18,958 bases of DNA, from contig JAKAGP010000003.1 of NCBI GenBank assembly GCA_021825785.1, forward strand, positions 1 through 18,958, read 5' to 3'. The stretch's first letter is position 1; each line of letters opens with the position of its first letter. The translations under genes and the position numbers were made by a program. The notes under the pieces are model-generated. The model did no database searches. It was not told where the DNA came from and worked only from the letters and a program-made list of their open reading frames with translations. This document shows, in pieces, positions 14,224-18,958 of the stretch. This DNA comes from Nitrospirota bacterium. GTDB taxonomy: Bacteria > Nitrospirota > Thermodesulfovibrionia > Thermodesulfovibrionales > JdFR-88.

Positions 14224-15420
14224 CTAGAATTGAATGTCTGTTATGCTGAATATCGCGCTCAGCATGGATACCACAATAAAACCTGTAATGAGGCCCATGC
14301 ACAGGATCAGTGCAGGCTCGAGAAAACTGATCAGCCTCCTTATTGCGTTTTTGAGGAATTTTTCATAGATAGAGGCGACCCTGAGCAGCATCTCCGAAAT
14401 CTGGCCGGTCTCCTCCCCCACCCGGATCATGGATATTGCAAGCTGCGGGAACACCTGCGTCTTTGAAAGGGCCTGGGCGATTCCCTTCCCCTCGCTGACC
14501 TCCCTTGAGACCTCCTCCATGGAGGCGGCCATGACCTGGTTCGTCATCACCTCGGTCGAGTTTTTCAGGGCCGGCAGGAGGGGGACCCCGCTTGAAAGGA
14601 GGGTGCCCAGCGTGCGGCAGAACCTTGCGGTCTCGATTTTAGTGATGACGCTTCCCAGAAACCTGATCTTCAGGCCGTCCAGCCGGAGCCTGCCCTCCCT
14701 GCTTGCCGCGTAGCCGCGGAAGAATAGCCAGATTAAAAATACCGGCGCAAGCAGGGCCCACCAGTAGGCCCGGATATAACCGCTTGCCGCAAGCAGCAGC
14801 CTGGTCGAATAGGGAAGGCTTGCCCCCATGTCCTGGAATATGGAATTGAATTTGGGCAGCACGTAGGTCACCAGGAAAGTTATCGACAGCCCGCTTGTGG
14901 CCACCAGTATCGAAGGATATATCATGGCCGAGGAGACATGGTCCTTCAGCTCCTTCCTGGCCTCCAGGAACTGGTTTAAGTTATCGAGGACGACGTCGAG
15001 CACGCCGCCCGCCTCGCCCGCGCGTATCATGTTGACGTAGAGCCTCGGGAAGACGTCCGGGTGCAGCCGGAGCGCCTCGGAAAAGGAGCTCCCCTCCTTT
15101 ACGCTCCTGAGGACGGACTCCACGGTCTCTCTCATGCCCTTGCTTTCGGATATCCCGGAGAGGACGTCCAGGGCCTTGTCGAGCGGCAGCCCCGCGTTTA
15201 AAAGGGAAGAGAGCTCGGTAGTGAAGGTAAGCAGGTCGTGTTTCGTCTTCCTGAAGAGGACAAAGGACTTGCCGGCCTTCTCCGCGCCCGCTCCGATATC
15301 GAGGATTATGACGCCCGAGGATTTCAGCGCGCTTATGGCCGAGCCGAGGTCGGCTGCCTCCACAACGCCCCGGGTGAGCTTCCCGTCAGGGGAAGCGGCC
15401 TTATAAGAGAAGCGGGCCAT
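14224..15420 (-). CDS. gspF: Type II secretion inner-membrane platform protein GspF
   Basis: GspF is the polytopic platform protein that receives torque or strokes from GspE. The 398-residue product has the family's duplicated T2SSF domain (about 68-190 and 268-390). Both repeats contain 'LSSLLNAGLPL..AL' or 'LGTLLSSGVPLLPAL', and 'MIRAGEAGG' or 'MIRVGEETGQ'. Three membrane segments are visible (about 169-189, 219-234, 369-391). The N-terminal MARFSYKAASPDGKLTRGVVEA is also typical. ATG 15420 has AAGGGG 8 bases upstream and lies 12 bases after the gspE stop. The length is standard. Confidence 0.93.
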   Translation of the reverse strand: MARFSYKAASPDGKLTRGVVEAADLGSAISALKSSGVIILDIGAGAEKAGKSFVLFRKTKHDLLTFTTELSSLLNAGLPLDKALDVLSGISESKGMRETVESVLRSVKEGSSFSEALRLHPDVFPRLYVNMIRAGEAGGVLDVVLDNLNQFLEARKELKDHVSSAMIYPSILVATSGLSITFLVTYVLPKFNSIFQDMGASLPYSTRLLLAASGYIRAYWWALLAPVFLIWLFFRGYAASREGRLRLDGLKIRFLGSVITKIETARFCRTLGTLLSSGVPLLPALKNSTEVMTNQVMAASMEEVSREVSEGKGIAQALSKTQVFPQLAISMIRVGEETGQISEMLLRVASIYEKFLKNAIRRLISFLEPALILCMGLITGFIVVSMLSAIFSITDIQF

Positions 15421-15432
15421 CCCCAGTTCCCC

Positions 15433-16977
15433 TTACGCCTCCTGCGTCACCCTTAAAAGCTCGCCTATGGTCGTTATGCCGGCCTTGATCTTGTCCACAC
15501 CGTCCTCAAAGAGGGTCCTCATGCCGTCTTTGCGCGCCGTCTCCTTGATCTCGTTCACGTCGGACCTGCTCACGATCAGTTTGCGTATGCGGTCGCCGAC
15601 CGTTATCAGCTCGAAGATGCCCGTTCTGCCGCGGTAGCCCGTATGGGCGCAGTGCTCGCAGCCCCTGCCCACCAGAAGCGGAAGCCCCTCCGCCAGGCCC
15701 GTGATCCGCTGCCCGGAGCCTCCGTTGTCCGCCCGGCTGCCGTCCTTGTTTTCGGAAACCGTCTCCTTGCACCTGGGGCAGATTACCCGGACAAGCCTCT
15801 GGGCCAGGATTCCCCTTATGGTGGATGAAAGCAGGAAACTCTCCACCCCCATGTCCAGCAGCCTCGTGATTGCGCTGGCGGCGTCATTGGTGTGCAGCGT
15901 GGAGAAGACCAGATGCCCGGTGAGCGCGGCCTGTATCGCGATCTCGGCGGTCTCCAGGTCCCTTATCTCGCCTATCATTATCACATCGGGGTCCTGCCTC
16001 ACGATGTGCCGCAGGGTGTTTGCGAAATTGAGCCCTATCCGGGGTTTCACCTGGATCTGGTTTATGCCTTTCAGGTGGTACTCGACCGGGTCCTCGACCG
16101 TTATGATCTTCAGGTCGGGCGAGTTGATCTTGTCCAGGGCGCCGTACAGTGTGGTGGTCTTTCCGCTGCCGGTGGGGCCGGTGACGAAGATGATGCCGTT
16201 GGTCTTCTTTATCAGCTCCTTGAAGGGCGTAAGCACGCCATCGGGGAACCCCAGCAGGTCGAGGTCTATCACGATGCTCTCCTTGTCCAGCAGCCTCATG
16301 ACCACGCTTTCGCCGTGGAGCACCGGGATAGTGGATATGCGCATGTCTATTTCCTTGGTGGACAACTTGAACCGGATGCGGCCGTCCTGCGGGAGCCTCC
16401 GCTCGGCGATGTTGAGCTTCGCCATCAGTTTTATCCTGGAGATGATGGCGGACTGCAGCTTCTTTGGCACGGACTCTACCGTATGGAGTATGCCGTCTAT
16501 GCGGTACCTGACCTTCAGCTCGTCCTCGTAGGGCTCCAGGTGTATATCGCTGGTCCTGGTCTCCACCGCCCGCATGATGAGGGCGTTTACGAGCTTTATG
16601 ATGGGGGCCTCGGAGGCGAGGTCCTTCAGATGGCCGAAATCCTCCTCCTCGTCCTTCAGAAACTCCAGCGAGTTGCCCCCGTTCATCCCGTTTACGATGC
16701 TCGTTATGTCCTCGGGCTTGCGTCCGTAAAACCGCATCCAGTATTCGTCGATGAGGGGCCCGGGCGCGCCAAAAACCCTCAGCTCCGCCTCGAGGGCGAC
16801 CTTCAGGGCAGTGACGGTCTGGGCGTCCTCCGGGTCGGCCATGATGACGCTCAGCGTGCCGTCTTCGAGCCCCAGGGGTACGATCCGGTTTTCGCGGATA
16901 AAACGGGATGAGAGCCCATCGGGGACATAAGGCATCTTCGGGAAATCCTCAAGGCTCTGATAGGACTTGTCGCTCAT
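15433..16977 (-). CDS. gspE: Type II secretion traffic ATPase GspE
   Basis: GspE is the cytoplasmic hexameric ATPase that powers pseudopilus assembly. From ATG 16977 (514 residues) it shows an MshEN-type N-terminal domain and then the GspE/PulE core. Walker A is GPTGSGKTT (267-275), the Walker B region DPDVIMIGEIRD (329-340), and the His box TGHLVFSTLHTND (353-365). A tetra-cysteine zinc site lies at C400/C403 and C440/C443, with an insertion of about 35 residues between the cysteine pairs. The open frame extends upstream to an ATG at 17064, but that would overlap gspG by about 70 bases. The start at 16977, 16 bases after the gspG stop, is preferred although its ribosome-binding site is weak. 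Confidence 0.95.
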   Translation of the reverse strand: MSDKSYQSLEDFPKMPYVPDGLSSRFIRENRIVPLGLEDGTLSVIMADPEDAQTVTALKVALEAELRVFGAPGPLIDEYWMRFYGRKPEDITSIVNGMNGGNSLEFLKDEEEDFGHLKDLASEAPIIKLVNALIMRAVETRTSDIHLEPYEDELKVRYRIDGILHTVESVPKKLQSAIISRIKLMAKLNIAERRLPQDGRIRFKLSTKEIDMRISTIPVLHGESVVMRLLDKESIVIDLDLLGFPDGVLTPFKELIKKTNGIIFVTGPTGSGKTTTLYGALDKINSPDLKIITVEDPVEYHLKGINQIQVKPRIGLNFANTLRHIVRQDPDVIMIGEIRDLETAEIAIQAALTGHLVFSTLHTNDAASAITRLLDMGVESFLLSSTIRGILAQRLVRVICPRCKETVSENKDGSRADNGGSGQRITGLAEGLPLLVGRGCEHCAHTGYRGRTGIFELITVGDRIRKLIVSRSDVNEIKETARKDGMRTLFEDGVDKIKAGITTIGELLRVTQEA

Positions 16978-16993
16978 GAAAGACCGGCCCGGG

Positions 16994-17533
16994 CTAGGGG
17001 CCCTTTTCCCAGCTTGTGATGTCCTTGTCCTCGCCCTCTCCGCCAGGGGCGCCGTCCCTGCCATAGGACCAGAGGTCGTATTCGCCGTGCGAACCCGGAC
17101 ATTGGTAGAGATAGGGCCTGCCCCATGAATCGTCCGGCAGACCTTTTTTCAGGTAGGGGCCGTCCCAGTTGTTGACCCCCGGATTCACGAGCAGGGCGTT
17201 CAGGCCCTGCTCCGTGGTTGGATAATTGCCGACATCCAGTCTGTACTGGTCCAGCGCCTGCTCAAAAAGCTTTATCTGGGCAGCCGCCGCAACCTGTCTG
17301 CCTTTCCCGAGCTTCGAAAAGAGCCTGGGGCCCACAAGGGCCGCAAGCAGACTGAGTATTATGAGCACAACCAGAAGCTCTATAAGTGTAAAGCCCCTTT
17401 GAGGACCCGGTCCGTCCCGGTCCGCATCAGGTTGCGCGGATGTGCCTGAAAAATCGGGATGATTGGTTGATCCTGGCTTCAGCGGCCGCGACAAAAAAGA
17501 TAAGTATAAGTGAAAATTGAAGAAATTTTTCAC
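16994..17533 (-). CDS. gspG: Type II secretion major pseudopilin GspG
   Basis: GspG polymerises into the pseudopilus. It has the class III site G47/F48 (RG-FTLIELLVVLIILSLLAALVGPRLF) with Glu at +5. The hallmark C-terminal region follows: YPTTEQGLNALL, WDGPYLKKGLPDDSWGRPYLYQCPG and YDLWSYGRDGAPGGEGEDKDITSWE, which carries the calcium-loop acidic residues. The open frame begins at GTG 17533 and gives a 47-residue leader, far longer than usual. There is no ATG between there and the cleavage site, only a TTG (codon 14) and a CTG (codon 18), and no Shine-Dalgarno is visible. This is the first gene of the leftward operon. Confidence 0.92.
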   Translation of the reverse strand: MKNFFNFHLYLSFLSRPLKPGSTNHPDFSGTSAQPDADRDGPGPQRGFTLIELLVVLIILSLLAALVGPRLFSKLGKGRQVAAAAQIKLFEQALDQYRLDVGNYPTTEQGLNALLVNPGVNNWDGPYLKKGLPDDSWGRPYLYQCPGSHGEYDLWSYGRDGAPGGEGEDKDITSWEKGP

Positions 17534-17539
17534 AGGCGT

Positions 17540-17569
17540 AAATTAGCAAATAAAAAGCGGTAGTGTCAA
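17540..17569 (-). promoter_or_regulatory. Sigma-70-type promoter of the gsp operon
   Basis: On the minus strand a perfect TTGACA (17569-17564) is followed 18 bases later by TAATTT (17545-17540). TG precedes the hexamer at the extended -10 position. Transcription would begin near 17533, essentially at the GTG start of gspG, so the mRNA may have little or no 5' leader. Based on consensus match only. Confidence 0.55.
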
Positions 17570-17667
17570 GTAACCGGTAAGGAATGGGCCCGGAAATCAT
17601 AATTTTAGTGTTTTATATATTTTTTAATTTATAAAATACATAAAATTTGTTGAAATACAACTAAAAA

Positions 17668-17696
17668 TTGACTTATGATAGTGCAACTTTTAGTAT
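17668..17696 (+). promoter_or_regulatory. Sigma-70-type promoter of the permease gene
   Basis: TTGACT (17668-17673), exactly 17 bases, TAGTAT (17691-17696), in AT-rich DNA. This points toward the permease ORF, and the expected start is near 17703. Based on consensus match only. Confidence 0.5.
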
Positions 17697-17780
17697 TAAC
17701 TTTTCCCGGCAAACGTACGATAAGAAACGTGAAAGTATGTTTTCCGGAGGCACATCTTAAGGAGAGGAGCTTGTTTCAGG

Positions 17781-17796
17781 CAATTAATTGATCAAT
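17781..17796. promoter_or_regulatory. Overlapping palindromes, possible operator upstream of the permease
   Basis: CAATTAATTG (17781-17790) and ATTGATCAAT (17787-17796) are both perfect 10-bp palindromes sharing four bases. They lie between the promoter and the permease start, where a repressor could bind. No regulator gene is in the window, so the cognate protein is unknown. Confidence 0.3.
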
Positions 17797-17825
17797 AGTC
17801 GGGACCTGTTCGATTTTTAAACCAT

Positions 17826-18958
17826 ATGGACAACCGAATGTACCTGAAAGTAAAGAGTGAGAGAAAAGACAACCATTGCGAGGTCCACGGCCATGCGCAC
17901 AGGACTGTAAACAAGGCCCTTGTGGCCCTGCTGTCCGCCGCCTTCCTGCTCATAATCTGGCATGTTTGGGTGTTTGGGCCCACGGACCGGGGGGCGATAA
18001 GCGGACAAAAGATGTTCCCGGCGCTGCTGGGGCATGAGATATGGGACATAATCTTCGACAGGTACGGCATCGTCGCGCAGTCATTGAGCATCCTGCCCTA
18101 TTTTCTGGTGGGCATACTGATAGCCGCGTTAATACGCACTTACAAGCTGGCCATAAAGCTTCGCAAGGCCATCGGCAAACACGGCTTCATAAGCATCTTC
18201 ATCGCGTCGCTTACGGGCATAATGACTCCGCTGTGCGCCTGCGGGACCCTGACGACCGCGTTCAGCCTGCTTTTCGCGGGCGTGCCGCTGGCCCCGGTGA
18301 TGTCACTGCTGGTCACATCCCCTCTCATGAGCCCGACGGCCTTTATCCTGACACTGAATGACCTGGGGCCCCAGTGGGCGGCAATCAGGGTGGTGGCCGC
18401 CTTCCTCATGGGCATCTTCGCGGGGTTGGTGACCTATCTGCTTCGCAATAAGGGTTTTTCCGATTCCATATTCATCGAGGGCGCCATCGTTAAAGGTGAT
18501 TTCCACGACGAGAATTATCCCGACCAGCGGCTCAGATGCACATGCAGCCAGAAATTCGGCAACCGCGTTGCCGCCAGGACCAGCAACAAGCTCCTGATAT
18601 TTCTGGCGAAGTCTGCCGAGATGCTCTGGCCGGTCGGCAAATACGCGCTGGTTGGCGTCTTCATCGGCACCATAGCGGAAAGGTACATGCCTTATTCTTG
18701 GATGTACAAGCTCTTCGGCCAGACGGACAAGCTGGGCATCGTCTGGATAACGCTGGGCTCCATCCCGATATTCCTGCACCAGATAAGCGTCTCCAGCATC
18801 CTCTACCACGTGAAGAGCACCCTTCACGGGACGATGAGCGGCGGGGCGGGACTGGCCTTCATGATAGGAGGCCCCGTTACGGCCGTGCCCACGATGGCGA
18901 TGTTCTGGAGCGCCTGCAAAAATAGGGTCTTCTTCCTGTATCTGGCCGTCTGCATCGT
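17826..18958 (+). CDS. DUF318/ArsP-family permease (3' end outside window)
   Basis: Open from ATG 17826 to the right edge (377 codons seen). The product is polytopic. The first membrane segment is at about 31-50, a second at about 83-103, and two half-sites follow. The first has IASLTGIMTPLCACGTLTTAFSLLFAGVPLAPVM (about 126-159) and TSPLMSP; the second has VGVFIGTIAERYMP and GGPVTAVPTMAMFWS (about 348-362). The PLCxCG motif with a following SPxxSPTA is the signature of the predicted-permease family that includes the organoarsenical efflux protein ArsP. Substrate cannot be read from sequence. The N-terminus has a His/Cys cluster (HCEVHGHAH, 17-25), and the central hydrophilic loop has a CTC at 238-240, both possible metal or thiol ligands. 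No clear ribosome-binding site precedes either ATG (17826 or 17838). Confidence 0.8.
   Translation, partial: MDNRMYLKVKSERKDNHCEVHGHAHRTVNKALVALLSAAFLLIIWHVWVFGPTDRGAISGQKMFPALLGHEIWDIIFDRYGIVAQSLSILPYFLVGILIAALIRTYKLAIKLRKAIGKHGFISIFIASLTGIMTPLCACGTLTTAFSLLFAGVPLAPVMSLLVTSPLMSPTAFILTLNDLGPQWAAIRVVAAFLMGIFAGLVTYLLRNKGFSDSIFIEGAIVKGDFHDENYPDQRLRCTCSQKFGNRVAARTSNKLLIFLAKSAEMLWPVGKYALVGVFIGTIAERYMPYSWMYKLFGQTDKLGIVWITLGSIPIFLHQISVSSILYHVKSTLHGTMSGGAGLAFMIGGPVTAVPTMAMFWSACKNRVFFLYLAVCI

Larger units (their letters stand above)
17570..17825. other. AT-rich divergent intergenic region between gspG and the permease
   Basis: No gene is supported. The region holds the two divergent promoters and, on the permease side, a leader of about 120 bases. 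The leader contains two very short ORFs of 6-7 codons and two purine-rich stretches resembling ribosome-binding sites (around 17746 and 17760). Neither is linked to a credible ORF. Confidence 0.45.

Noticed and set aside
15701..16911. Plus-strand ORFs of 276 and 339 codons
   Set aside because: They are antisense to gspE, which carries all Walker, Asp, His and Cys motifs on the minus strand.
1..18958. tRNA, rRNA, CRISPR arrays, transposases, prophage genes
   Set aside because: None were recognised on either strand. The window reads as ordinary chromosomal operons without mobile genes.

Overview
The window is a chromosomal stretch from a GC-rich Gram-negative bacterium. It carries an almost complete two-membrane type II secretion system (T2SS) with an outer-membrane secretin. 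Frequent ATA (Ile) and AGG (Arg) codons in GC-rich genes, and a T2SS with PilN-like GspL and short GspC, would fit a deltaproteobacterial or Nitrospirota-like lineage. That placement is inference; the window has no rRNA or other marker gene.

Layout, left to right. (1) 1-1392 (-): 5' part of a secreted right-handed beta-helix protein, running off the left edge. (2) 1643-6504 (-): a cluster of three secreted proteins built from Ig-like (carboxypeptidase-regulatory/transthyretin-like) domains. Two are tandem paralogs (3078-4703 and 4745-6373) and one is more distant (1643-2752). Two copies of a 20-codon mini-gene (2946-3008 and 6442-6504) precede two of these genes. (3) 6967-8670 (+): gspD, the secretin. 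(4) 8831-17533 (-): a tightly packed, largely overlapping operon in transcription order gspG-E-F-H-I-J-K-L-M-C, convergent with gspD. (5) 17826 to the right edge (+): a DUF318/ArsP-type permease, divergent from gspG.

How they fit together. GspE (ATPase), GspF (inner-membrane platform) and GspL/M would drive assembly of a pseudopilus made of GspG (major) and GspH/I/J/K (minor). GspC would link the inner-membrane platform to the GspD channel. No prepilin peptidase (GspO/PilD) is in the window, so it must be encoded elsewhere. The four signal-peptide proteins on the left are plausible T2SS cargo or surface proteins, but only their proximity suggests it.

The most notable observation is the duplicated mini-gene. 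Two 63-bp blocks differ at three positions. The identity begins and ends at the start and stop codons of a 20-residue ORF, two of the three differences are synonymous third-position changes, and each copy has an AGGAGG ribosome-binding site nine bases upstream. The predicted peptide has a basic N-terminal half and ends GSVCVHPC. I do not recognise it. It could be a regulatory leader peptide or the precursor of a small bioactive peptide. Other oddities are hairpins enclosing the Shine-Dalgarno sites of the two paralogs, a secretin with only N0 and N1 domains, a Gly/Pro/Tyr-rich insertion splitting the GspC HR domain, a Pro/Gly tail on GspM, and a promoter placed so that gspG might be leaderless.
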